60,958 bases of DNA. Source: an uncultured Bacteroidales bacterium. Its GTDB lineage: Bacteria; Bacteroidota; Bacteroidia; Bacteroidales; Paludibacteraceae. Shown in pieces: positions 38,085 to 46,332 of this stretch; within the stretch, counting starts at the first letter, position 1, and every line of letters starts with the position of its first letter. The DNA lies in contig CADBYS010000016.1 of assembly GCA_902798965.1 (NCBI GenBank), forward strand, positions 1 to 60,958, in the 5' to 3' direction. The position numbers and the translations under genes were made by a program. The notes beneath the pieces were generated by a model, which made no database searches, was not told the origin of the DNA, and saw only the letters and a list, made by a program, of their open reading frames with translations.

Positions 38085-40265
38085 ATGAAAAGCGAATTGA
38101 TTATTGATGTACATCCCGATGAAATTGCTATTGCGCTCACTGAAGACGACCGCCTGCAGGAGATTCGCCGCGAGAAGCGGAATGTGGATACCTTTGCAGT
38201 GGGAAACATCTACTACGGTCGTGTCAAGAAAGTGATGCCTGCGCTTAATGCAGTGTTCGTGGATGTAGGTTATGAGAAAGAAGCTTTTCTACACTACTTG
38301 GATTTAGGTTCTAATTTTCTTACTCTACAGAAATTTATCTCCCGTACGGTCAGCGACCGCCGTCGCATTCCCTCCATGCGCAGCATTGAGAAACAACCCG
38401 AATGCGGCAAAGAAGGACAGATAGGCGACTATCTGAAGGTGGGAGATACACTATTAGTACAGGTCACCAAGGAACCCATTAACACCAAAGGTCCTCGTCT
38501 TACGGCTGAGATCTCGCTCGCCGGACGAAACATGGTGCTCATGCCGATGGGCGACAAGGTGATGGTTAGCAACAAAATACGCCGGGACAGCGAACGCAAC
38601 AAACTGCGCAAGATGGTGCAACAGGTGCGGCCGCAGGGATATGGCGTTATAGTGCGCACAGTGGCGGAAGGGGCACAACTCGAAGACCTCGATTCCGAAC
38701 TCAACATACTTGTGCGCAAGTGGGAAGATGCACTGCGATTACTGCAAACCAAGCAGCCTGTAAGTCTGATCTGCGAGGAGATAGGTCGTACTACCGGAAT
38801 CATCCGTGACCTCTTTTCGCCCGACTTCAATACCATACAGGTCAACGATGAAACAGTGTACGACGAAGTAAGAGAATATGTGGAGCTTATCTCTCCTGAG
38901 CATGCCAAGATAGTCAAACTCTATACCGGTTCGCAACCTATATTCGACCGTTACGATATTACCCGACAACTCAAGACGGGATTAGGACGTACGGTAGGAT
39001 TCAAGAACGGAGGGTATCTGATTATCGACAAGACCGAAGCACTGTTCTCCATCGATGTGAACAGCGGATCGAAAAAGGTGTATGACGACCAGGAGGAAAA
39101 CGCATTCCACTATAACATGTTAGCTGCCGAGGAACTGGCGCACCAATTACGTTTGCGGGATATAGGAGGTATCATCATTGTCGATTTCATCGACATGGAC
39201 TCCAAGGATCATCAACAACAGCTGTATGAATACATGCGCAAGTTGATGTCGCGCGACAGAGCACGCCACAATATTTTGCCTCTCAGTAAGTTCGGACTGA
39301 TGCAAATAACACGTCAACGTGTACGGCCGGCAGTAGAGATGGATGTTACCGAGGTTTGTCCTACCTGTCATGGTAAGGGACGAATACAGAGTTCCATCAA
39401 TTTTGCCGAACAATTAGAGCAAGAAATAGAACTGATGTTCCGCCAGTTTGGTAAGGGTTTGCGCCTGCATGTGCATCCTTATGTATATGCATACGCAACG
39501 CGCGGACTGCTTAGCCTCAAGTTGCGTTGGTGGTGGAAGTACGGAGTCAGTCTGCAACAGAATCAGGGATTAGGAATGTTGGAATATCATTTCTATAGTG
39601 CCCAAGGCAAGCAGATCAGCCGTCCGCAGGAGTTGAAGAACGATGACGACAAGATCGAGCGCGCATTGCGTGCCGATGCTAATCCTCAGCCGCAACCTCA
39701 ACCCAAGCAGCAGCCCAAGCAACAACCGCAACAGCCTAAGCAGCAGCCAAAGCAACAGCAACCGCAACAGCCCAAGCAACAACCGCAACAGCAGCCGAAA
39801 CAACAGCCCAAGGTCGTTGAACAGCCCAAGCCACAACCGAAAGCACAACCCAAGGTTGTGGAGCAGCCCAAACCCCAACCCAAGGTTGTTGAAACGCCGA
39901 AGGTGGAGGAGAAGAAGCCACAGGCCGAGCAACAGCCCGTAGAGGCTAAGCCGAAAGCCAAACGCGCTCCGCGCAAGACTGCCAAAACTGCACAGCCTAA
40001 GCAGGAAACTCCTGTTGAAACGCCCAAAGCAGAAGCAAATGTTGAGCAGCCCAAGGTGGAAGCAAAACCCAAGGCAAAGCGTGCTCCGCGCAAAAAGAGC
40101 GAAGCCGACACGGGTGAGCAAAAGCCCCAACCTAAGGCAGAACAGCCGAAGGCAGAGCAACCAACCCAACCAAAGCAGCCTAAGAAACGCGCTCCGCGCA
40201 AGAAGAGCGAAGCCAAGATTGGCGAGCAAACTGCAGAGGCCGAACAGGTTCAATCCAACAAGTAG
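38085..40265 (+). CDS. rng: Ribonuclease G/E family protein with long basic PQ-rich tail
   Basis: The catalytic part (about residues 1-530) has an S1-like region (IYYGRVKKVMPALNAVFVDV), the catalytic Asp segments LFSIDVNSGSK and GGIIIVDFIDMDSK, and the zinc-link CPTCHGKGR. It cleaves single-stranded RNA in rRNA maturation and mRNA decay. Residues about 533-726 are a disordered tail of PKQQ and KPQP repeats with three KRAPRK motifs. Bacteroidota RNase G is usually near 520 residues, so this tail is unusual; it could bind RNA or partners in the way of RNase E. A terminator follows at 40273-40307. Confidence 0.92.
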   Translation: MKSELIIDVHPDEIAIALTEDDRLQEIRREKRNVDTFAVGNIYYGRVKKVMPALNAVFVDVGYEKEAFLHYLDLGSNFLTLQKFISRTVSDRRRIPSMRSIEKQPECGKEGQIGDYLKVGDTLLVQVTKEPINTKGPRLTAEISLAGRNMVLMPMGDKVMVSNKIRRDSERNKLRKMVQQVRPQGYGVIVRTVAEGAQLEDLDSELNILVRKWEDALRLLQTKQPVSLICEEIGRTTGIIRDLFSPDFNTIQVNDETVYDEVREYVELISPEHAKIVKLYTGSQPIFDRYDITRQLKTGLGRTVGFKNGGYLIIDKTEALFSIDVNSGSKKVYDDQEENAFHYNMLAAEELAHQLRLRDIGGIIIVDFIDMDSKDHQQQLYEYMRKLMSRDRARHNILPLSKFGLMQITRQRVRPAVEMDVTEVCPTCHGKGRIQSSINFAEQLEQEIELMFRQFGKGLRLHVHPYVYAYATRGLLSLKLRWWWKYGVSLQQNQGLGMLEYHFYSAQGKQISRPQELKNDDDKIERALRADANPQPQPQPKQQPKQQPQQPKQQPKQQQPQQPKQQPQQQPKQQPKVVEQPKPQPKAQPKVVEQPKPQPKVVETPKVEEKKPQAEQQPVEAKPKAKRAPRKTAKTAQPKQETPVETPKAEANVEQPKVEAKPKAKRAPRKKSEADTGEQKPQPKAEQPKAEQPTQPKQPKKRAPRKKSEAKIGEQTAEAEQVQSNK

Positions 40266-40272
40266 AAAAGTG

Positions 40273-40307
40273 AAAAAGGCTGTCACACAAGGTGGCAGCC
40301 TTTTTTT
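40273..40307 (+). terminator. Terminator of rng
   Basis: AAGGCTGTCAC pairs with GTGGCAGCCTT over 11 bp (one T-G), with a short loop and seven T. It begins 8 bp after the rng stop. Confidence 0.9.
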
Positions 40308-40316
40308 GTTTCTCCG

Positions 40317-40354
40317 CTAATGGCGAATGACCAATGGCGAAAGGCGAGTGGCCG
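40317..40354. repeat. Heptad repeat (AATGGCG type) between rng and an amylase
   Basis: Five units (AATGGCG, AATGACC, AATGGCG, AAAGGCG, AGTGGCC) lie between the rng terminator and the stop of the leftward amylase gene. Confidence 0.75.
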
Positions 40355-40355
40355 A

Positions 40356-41723
40356 CTATCTATAGAGAACAAAATATTCCCACGGTTTCATGTGCAGTGT
40401 TAGCTGCTCATCTACTTCCCATCCTAAGCCTGCTCGCAAATCCTTGTATGCACCGGCAAAGATATTGGCGTTCACAACTACGTCTTGCTCCTCGCCGCTC
40501 ATGTTAAAGATGCCTATAACGGTGTTGGGAACGTTCTTGAATCTCTTGCGCACCGTAGTCTCGCGCGCCATGGCAAATATATGCTCGTTGTCTGTATCCA
40601 GCCTAACCATCTTTGCGCCTTTCTCGGGCGAGAAGAGGGCAGGGTTCTTTTCGCGCAACCCGTTCAACTTGCTATAGAGCTCACGCATCGGGCTGTTGTC
40701 ATCGCGGTCGATGCAGTCTTTCTCAAAGAACTCCAGGCGATGGTGGTTGCCGTACTCCTGACCGGTGTATATCAGCGGCATACCTGGGATGACGTAGGTG
40801 AAGGCGGTCATCATCTCTACGGCATTGCCCATGCGCTCGTACTCGTCGCCTGACCAGGAGTTCTCGTCGTGGTTGCTGATGAAGTTCATGCGTATAGCAT
40901 AGTCCTCCACCGTGGTGTCAGCCTTGGCGAAGTAATCCCACAAGTCCTGCACGCTGTTCGAGCCTTGTGCCACGCCGTTCATCAGATGGTGCAGAGTCCA
41001 TCCATAATACATGTCGAAGGCGGATTCGCAGAGTTCGAAGGCTTTGTCCTCATCCTCAGCCAGCGTGAACATGTCGGGGTGGGTGAGGCGCAACTCGGCC
41101 ATAGCATCGTTCCAGAAGTCGGTAGGCACCTCGCCGGCTACGTCGCAGCGGAAACCGTCGATACCTATCTCATCCATCCACCAATGCATGGCTTCCTTCA
41201 TGGCGGCACGCATGTCTTCGTTTTCGTAATTGAGCTTGCTGATGTCTGTCCAGTCGTACTGTACCATCAGGTTGCCGTCCGCGTCGCGGTAATGCCAGCC
41301 TTCGTTCTGCGTCCACTCGCTGTCAGGAGCCGTGTGGTTAGCCACCCAATCCAGAATAACCTTCATGCCCAGTTTGTGAGCTTGCTGCAGGAAGTGCTCA
41401 AAGTCCTCGCGTGTACCGAACTCGGGGTTGAATGCGCAGTAATCGATAATGCTGTAGTAGCTGCCCAGCGTGCCTTTGCGGGTCAGTTTGCCGATGGGCT
41501 GCAACGGCATAATCCAGATGATATCTACGCCCATCTCTTTGAGCTTGGGCAGTTCGGCCTCGGCTGCTGCAAACGTGCCTTCCGGCGTGAGCTGACGCGT
41601 ATTCAACTCATAGATAGTGGCATCATAAGCAAATGCCGGGTGCTTGGCTTGCTCAGTTTGCTCTTGCTTGGTGCACGACACTAGGGTCAGCATCGCCAAT
41701 ACAAACAATGTAATCTTTTTCAT
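40356..41723 (-). CDS. Alpha-amylase family lipoprotein (GH13)
   Basis: The 455-residue product has a lipoprotein signal (MKKITLFVLAMLTLVSC) and a GH13 barrel: DWVANHTAPDSEW (region I), GFRCDVAGEVP (region II, nucleophile Asp), FTLAEDEDKAFE (region III, acid/base Glu) and FISNHDENS (region IV, Asp). It should cleave alpha-glucans at the cell surface or in the periplasm. It follows the larger amylase gene after a 49-bp gap filled by a heptad repeat and is probably cotranscribed. Confidence 0.9.
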   Translation of the reverse strand: MKKITLFVLAMLTLVSCTKQEQTEQAKHPAFAYDATIYELNTRQLTPEGTFAAAEAELPKLKEMGVDIIWIMPLQPIGKLTRKGTLGSYYSIIDYCAFNPEFGTREDFEHFLQQAHKLGMKVILDWVANHTAPDSEWTQNEGWHYRDADGNLMVQYDWTDISKLNYENEDMRAAMKEAMHWWMDEIGIDGFRCDVAGEVPTDFWNDAMAELRLTHPDMFTLAEDEDKAFELCESAFDMYYGWTLHHLMNGVAQGSNSVQDLWDYFAKADTTVEDYAIRMNFISNHDENSWSGDEYERMGNAVEMMTAFTYVIPGMPLIYTGQEYGNHHRLEFFEKDCIDRDDNSPMRELYSKLNGLREKNPALFSPEKGAKMVRLDTDNEHIFAMARETTVRKRFKNVPNTVIGIFNMSGEEQDVVVNANIFAGAYKDLRAGLGWEVDEQLTLHMKPWEYFVLYR

Positions 41724-41738
41724 ATTCGTATGATTTTA

Positions 41739-41778
41739 AATATCAAATCACAAATCACAAATCTCAAATTCTCAATCC
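41739..41778. repeat. Heptad repeat (CAAATCA type) between two amylase genes
   Basis: Five units (TCAAATC, ACAAATC, ACAAATC, TCAAATT, CTCAATC) fill the gap and include the stop codon of the upstream amylase gene. Confidence 0.75.
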
Positions 41779-43784
41779 TCCTCTTCTTCAATTTCAAAGC
41801 TCATCTCCTTGCGGTCGATCTTCACGCTCACTTTCTGTCCCATATAGGTGCGTGAGTATTCCCATTCGTCGTCATTCAGCTCTTCTGTTTGCAGGTCGCC
41901 GTAGAGTAGGGGCATGGAGTTACGGCGCATTGCAATGAGTTTCTTCACCTGCTCGCGCATCTGTTGTTCCTGTTCGCTCAGTCCCTCGAATCGCATCATC
42001 TTTCGGTTGTCGGGATCGTTGGCACCCACCTCGCCGTATTCGTCGCCTTGGTACAGGCAGGGCACACCGGGCAGTGTGAGGTTGATCACCTCTTGCAGCA
42101 GCGCCTTGCGGTAAGCCACCTTGGCATCGCCTATGCCTACCTCACGTGTCCAGCCGGCTTCCTTGCCGTTGCCTTCGCTCGACAGGATGGCGCCTCCGGC
42201 GAGCGAAGCGATACGTACCTGATCGTGGTTGCCGCTGATGTTACCCATCGTGTGGTGTGCGCCGTAGGAAGCCATCGATTCCATGACAATATGTTCCAAC
42301 TCCTGCATGCCTTTCGTAGCCTCAATCACCGACTCGCGCACGCCGTAGTACTGATTGAAGTCGAACTGTGCATTCAGCATGCCGGTCTTCACGTACATGC
42401 CTATCAGTTCGGGCGAACCGTAGGTCTCGCCTATCATCCATATATGTCTTCCCGGGAAGCGCGTAGCCATCTTGTGCCCGAGCATACGCCAGTAACCTTC
42501 GGGTATATGCTTGCATGCATCGTGGCGGAAACCGTCGAACGCAAAGTTCTGCAGCCAGTACAAGGCGGTATCGGTCATCGCCTCACATACTTCCTCGCGC
42601 TCCAAGTCCAGCGATGGGATGTGCGTGTCAAACCATGTGGTTAGTCGCGCTTCGTCCCACAGTTCGAAGTTCCTGCGGCCGTCGGGCAGAATACTGTCCG
42701 TGATCCACTCGGGGTGTTGCTGAATCACCGGCGAATTGATGTGCAGGTGGTTGGCTACGTAGTCCAGTACCACGTGCAGGTTATGCTTGTGCGCGGCATC
42801 GAGCATCGTGCGCAACTCTTGATCCGTGCCGAAGCGGTAATCAACCATATTGTTGTATATAGGCCAGTAGCCGTGATAGCCCGAGAACTTCGTGTACTTC
42901 TTGCTCGGGTCGTACTTGTTGCCGTGCTCAAACGGGTAGTAACCCCACGCATCTTTCGGGTTTTGCGTGATAGGCGATACCCAGATTGTCGTGATGCCCA
43001 AGTCCTCAAAGAATCCGCTGTTGATCTTCTCGGTTATGCCGGCCAAGTCGCCGCCCATATAATCCACGATAGGCAGCACTTCGGGGCTGTTCAGCGGGTC
43101 ATCGTTGGCGGGATTACCGTTGTAGAAGCGGTCAACCATCAGCGAATAGAGTACTTGTGTCTGGTCGTCGTTGAGCGTCAAGTCCTTGGCATTCGTTATC
43201 ACCTTGCCGTCCTTGAGCGGGATCAGCACGTCGTTCAGGCGGCAACGGTCGTTGGCGGCATACAGGCGTATGAACGAACGGCCGGCTGGGCACTCAGGAA
43301 TCTGCAACGTGCCGTCATCGCCGTCTATCTTCAGCAGCTCTGCATCGATCAAGCGATCGCCCAGATAGGCATTCACGGTGAATGTCTCGTCGTCCGGCAA
43401 TTCAAAGCGGATCTCTTTATCCGTGCAGCCTGTTGTTTCCAAGCCCGTGCGGAAAGGCAAACGGGGCAGGATAGGGATATCGTAGCGGGTGTCGCCGTCT
43501 ACGTAAATGGTCAGTGTGGACAGACTGTTGTCGCCCGTCAGGTCGAACTCCATCGTTGTGTAGTTCTGGGCGGCATAGTGCTGATCGGTCTCGATGATCA
43601 GCTCCTCATCGCCCGTCAGTGCTGGCAGGTAATCCGTCAGCCATATATGCTGAACGCCACCCGCGTAATGAACAGGCATAATGGGGTTAACTACGGCAAC
43701 GCCCGCGTCGCCCGACTTCGGCGCACACGATACAAAACTGAGCAGCATACATGCTGACAATACAAGAAGAATAGATTTTTTCAT
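41772..43784 (-). CDS. Neopullulanase-like alpha-amylase lipoprotein (GH13)
   Basis: The 670-residue product has a lipoprotein signal (LLSFVSCAPK), an N-terminal beta domain of the cyclomaltodextrinase/neopullulanase type (about 35-190), and the GH13 barrel with VLDYVANHLH, GFRHDACKHIP (nucleophile Asp), IWMIGETYGS (acid/base Glu) and NISGNHDQVR. It resembles SusA-like enzymes that degrade starch oligosaccharides in the periplasm. No SusC/D pair is seen in the window. Promoter at 43811-43818. Confidence 0.9.
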   Translation of the reverse strand: MKKSILLVLSACMLLSFVSCAPKSGDAGVAVVNPIMPVHYAGGVQHIWLTDYLPALTGDEELIIETDQHYAAQNYTTMEFDLTGDNSLSTLTIYVDGDTRYDIPILPRLPFRTGLETTGCTDKEIRFELPDDETFTVNAYLGDRLIDAELLKIDGDDGTLQIPECPAGRSFIRLYAANDRCRLNDVLIPLKDGKVITNAKDLTLNDDQTQVLYSLMVDRFYNGNPANDDPLNSPEVLPIVDYMGGDLAGITEKINSGFFEDLGITTIWVSPITQNPKDAWGYYPFEHGNKYDPSKKYTKFSGYHGYWPIYNNMVDYRFGTDQELRTMLDAAHKHNLHVVLDYVANHLHINSPVIQQHPEWITDSILPDGRRNFELWDEARLTTWFDTHIPSLDLEREEVCEAMTDTALYWLQNFAFDGFRHDACKHIPEGYWRMLGHKMATRFPGRHIWMIGETYGSPELIGMYVKTGMLNAQFDFNQYYGVRESVIEATKGMQELEHIVMESMASYGAHHTMGNISGNHDQVRIASLAGGAILSSEGNGKEAGWTREVGIGDAKVAYRKALLQEVINLTLPGVPCLYQGDEYGEVGANDPDNRKMMRFEGLSEQEQQMREQVKKLIAMRRNSMPLLYGDLQTEELNDDEWEYSRTYMGQKVSVKIDRKEMSFEIEEEED

Positions 43785-43810
43785 GGTTACAGAAAAATAT
43801 TTTCGCGCTA

Positions 43811-43818
43811 CAAAGTTA
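43811..43818 (-). promoter_or_regulatory. Promoter -7 element of the amylase pair
   Basis: The minus strand reads TAACTTTG, 27 bp upstream of the ATG at 43784. Confidence 0.7.
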
Positions 43819-43934
43819 CGAAAAATTTTTCAAATATGCAAGAGTTAAGTAACATTTTTCTCTTTTTTTTTCAAAAATTCTGCACTTTTATGCCAATATG
43901 CCTGTGCAGGCTTGTTTTTTTGCCGAAATTTTTG

Positions 43935-43942
43935 TAATTTTG
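43935..43942 (+). promoter_or_regulatory. Promoter -7 element of fabD
   Basis: TAATTTTG matches TAnnTTTG. The leader is about 60 nt and contains a heptad repeat immediately before the ATG. Confidence 0.65.
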
Positions 43943-43962
43943 TACCGTCAATCACAAACAAT

Positions 43963-44003
43963 TTGTTAATAAATCGTAAATCGTCAATTGTTAAATCGTC
44001 AAT
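43963..44003. repeat. Heptad repeat (AATCGTA/AATCGTC type) in the fabD leader
   Basis: About five units (AATCGTA, AATCGTC, AATTGTTA, AATCGTC, AATATGG) end at the fabD ATG, so the repeat itself supplies the ribosome-binding region. Confidence 0.78.
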
Positions 44004-44873
44004 ATGGTTAAGTCATTCGTTTTCCCCGGTCAGGGCAGTCAGTTCATCGGTATGGGCAAAGACCTGTACGATAATTATCCTGTGGCACGCGATTTGATGG
44101 AGCGCGCCAATGAGTTGTTGGGTTTCCGCATCACGGATATCATGTTCGGTGGCACGGACGAGGAGTTGCGTGCTACGCGTGTTACGCAACCCGCTGTGTT
44201 CCTGCATTCTGTGGCAGCCTTCATGGTCAATACCATTGAGCAGCCGGATATGGTTGCCGGTCATAGTCTGGGTGAGTTCTCGGCGTTGGTAGCCTGCGGT
44301 GCGCTGCGTTTCGAGGATGCCCTGTTGCTGGTGCGTGCGCGTGCCGAAGCCATGCAACGTGCCTGCGAACTCCAACCGGGAACGATGGCGGCGGTGTTAG
44401 CCTTGGCTGACGACAAGGTGGAAGAGGTATGCAACAGCATTGATGATATCGTCGTGGCAGCCAACTTCAATTGCAACGGCCAGGTGGTTATCTCCGGCAC
44501 CGTGAGCGGTGTGGAGGCGGCTATACCTCTGATGAAGGAAGCCGGTGCCAAGCGCGCACTCAAGCTGGCTGTGGGCGGAGCGTTCCACTCGCCGCTCATG
44601 CAGCCTGCTGCCGAGGATCTGGGCAAAGCCATTCAGGCTACCGAGTTCCATCAGCCCATATGTCCTATCTATCAGAACGTTTGCGCTGCGCCGCAGACCG
44701 ACCCCGAGATTATCCGCGAGAATCTCTTGAAGCAACTCACCTCGCCCGTACGTTGGACGCAATCCGTGCAGCAGATGATTGCCGATGGCGCTGAGGCGTT
44801 CTACGAGTTCGGACCCGGCGACGTGCTCAAGAACCTCATCCGCAAGATCAATCCCGAAGTCACTGTAGGTTAA
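44004..44873 (+). CDS. fabD: Malonyl-CoA:acyl carrier protein transacylase
   Basis: The 289-residue enzyme loads malonate on ACP in fatty acid synthesis. It has FPGQGSQFIGMGKDL (about residues 6-20), the nucleophile Ser in GHSLGEFSAL (about 84-93), the Arg in LVRARAEAMQ and His in AFHSPLMQPA. A heptad repeat directly precedes its ATG. The MATE transporter gene follows after 43 bp. Confidence 0.95.
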   Translation: MVKSFVFPGQGSQFIGMGKDLYDNYPVARDLMERANELLGFRITDIMFGGTDEELRATRVTQPAVFLHSVAAFMVNTIEQPDMVAGHSLGEFSALVACGALRFEDALLLVRARAEAMQRACELQPGTMAAVLALADDKVEEVCNSIDDIVVAANFNCNGQVVISGTVSGVEAAIPLMKEAGAKRALKLAVGGAFHSPLMQPAAEDLGKAIQATEFHQPICPIYQNVCAAPQTDPEIIRENLLKQLTSPVRWTQSVQQMIADGAEAFYEFGPGDVLKNLIRKINPEVTVG

Positions 44874-44914
44874 TCATCTACTCATAGCTTTCCGTAAGAT
44901 CCGTGAGATCCGTA

Positions 44915-44944
44915 CAGTGACTTTCGACCATCGACTCCATAAGT
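44915..44944. repeat. Heptad-like repeat at the GTG start of the first MATE gene
   Basis: Units GTGACTTT, CGACCAT, CGACTCC and ATAAGTCC give the period of about 7 bp and include the start codon. Confidence 0.5.
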
Positions 44945-46332
44945 CCATCCTCAAGATTGCCGTCCCGTCAATCCTGGCGAACATCACTATCCCGCTTGTG
45001 GGCTTGGTGGATATGGTTATTGCCGGACATCTCAGTTCGGCGTGGGCTATTGGCGGAATAGCCGTAGGCACGATGCTCTTCGATATGCTCTACGGTTGTT
45101 TTGGTTTCCTCCGTGTGAGTACGGCGGGCTTGACCGCGCAGGCATACGGTGCCAACCAACGTGCCGAATGCGGCAAACTGTTCGTACAATCTTCGGCTAT
45201 AGCCCTTTCAGGCGCACTTGTCATATGGCTGCTGCAGACCCTCTATCTGGAGGCGGTGCTGTATCTGATGCCCTGCTCGCAGGAGGTGGCGGACTTTGCG
45301 CGTGCATATTTTAAGGTGCGCGTGTGGGCTGCCCCCGCTACGCTGATGATCATGACCTGCAAAGGCTGGTTCATCGGCATGCAGGACGGCGTCAGGGCGA
45401 TGGTCGTTGATCTGGTGGTCAACGGCACGAATATGCTTGCCTCGTACCTGCTGGCTGTGCATACGCCGCTTGGCGTGGTCGGCGTAGCCTGGGGCACGCT
45501 CATTGCCCAATGGACAGGACTCCTTGTCGCCCTTGCCATGATCGCCCTCCGCTATGCGAAACATTTTAGACTTTCGACTTTCGACTTTCGACTTTCGACT
45601 AATAAGCGGTTCTTCCGCTTGAACGCCGATCTCTTCGTCCGTTCTCTGTGTTTCATTGTCGTATATGTGGGCTGGACTACCATCTCCTCTGCGTACGGCG
45701 ATGTCGAGCTGGCTGCCTCGTCGCTGATGATGAAGCTCTTTATGTTCTTCTCCTTCTTTGTGGACGGTTTTGCATATGCCGGCGAAGCGCTGGTCGGCAA
45801 ATCCATCGGCGAACAATCGTCAATCAATTCCAATAGTCAATCAATCGTAAATTCGGGGTCCCCACAATCAACGTGCAGTGGGGTGGTTTGTCAATCTGTC
45901 AATCGTCAATCTATAATCAAGGCTCTCTTCGCCTGGGGCACAGGGGTAGGGTTGTTCTTCAGCGCGATGTATGCCGTGTTTGCCGATGCTATCTTCCGCT
46001 CCATGACTACCGATCTTGAGGTGGTTGCCACGATGCATCATTACATCGGTTGGTTGATTCTGATGCCTATGGTCAGTATGGTGGCATTCATGTGGGATGG
46101 TATCTTTGCCGGTGCCACGCAAGGCAAGGCAATCCGCAACGCCATGCTCTGGGCTGCCGCCGCCTTTGCTCTCACCTACTTCTTGCTTTCACCTTTCACC
46201 TTTCACCTTTCACCTTTACCCGGCATGCACTCCGTCTATGCCGCCTATTTTGCGCACTTGTTTGCCCGCGTCATCTATCTTACCGTCTTGTTTTACCTGC
46301 CCTCGTCGCGCGTCTTAACTGCAAGTGAATGA
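44917..46332 (+). CDS. MATE family efflux protein with heptad-encoded insertions
   Basis: The 471-residue protein has about twelve membrane segments and MATE features such as IPLVGLVDMVIAGHL (near the start) and GEALVGKSIG. Start is GTG at 44917 within a heptad-like sequence (GACTTTCGACCATCGACT), giving MTFDHRLHKSILKIA; no better ATG exists nearby. Three repeats are read in frame: RLSTFDFRLSTNKR, a Ser/Asn/Gln-rich stretch after GKSIGEQSS, and LSPFTFHLSPLP. The second falls in a cytoplasmic or surface loop; the third extends a hydrophobic segment. It exports drugs or metabolites with Na+ or H+. Confidence 0.85.
   Translation: MTFDHRLHKSILKIAVPSILANITIPLVGLVDMVIAGHLSSAWAIGGIAVGTMLFDMLYGCFGFLRVSTAGLTAQAYGANQRAECGKLFVQSSAIALSGALVIWLLQTLYLEAVLYLMPCSQEVADFARAYFKVRVWAAPATLMIMTCKGWFIGMQDGVRAMVVDLVVNGTNMLASYLLAVHTPLGVVGVAWGTLIAQWTGLLVALAMIALRYAKHFRLSTFDFRLSTNKRFFRLNADLFVRSLCFIVVYVGWTTISSAYGDVELAASSLMMKLFMFFSFFVDGFAYAGEALVGKSIGEQSSINSNSQSIVNSGSPQSTCSGVVCQSVNRQSIIKALFAWGTGVGLFFSAMYAVFADAIFRSMTTDLEVVATMHHYIGWLILMPMVSMVAFMWDGIFAGATQGKAIRNAMLWAAAAFALTYFLLSPFTFHLSPLPGMHSVYAAYFAHLFARVIYLTVLFYLPSSRVLTASE
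45565..45602. repeat. Heptad repeat (CTTTCGA) inside the first MATE gene
   Basis: Five units of GACTTTC/CTTTCGA are read in frame as RLSTFDFRLST, in the loop before a membrane segment. Confidence 0.88.
45815..45922. repeat. Heptad repeats (GTCAATC type) inside the first MATE gene
   Basis: Two clusters of GTCAATC/GTAAATC-like units, about 45815-45858 and 45885-45922, flank a unique 25-bp stretch. Together they encode about 35 extra residues rich in Ser, Gln and Asn in a loop of the transporter. Confidence 0.75.
46184..46221. repeat. Heptad repeat (CACCTTT) inside the first MATE gene
   Basis: Five units of CTTTCAC are read in frame as LSPFTFHLSPFTFHLSPLP. On the opposite strand this unit has TGA stops, unlike the CTTTTGT type. 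Confidence 0.88.
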
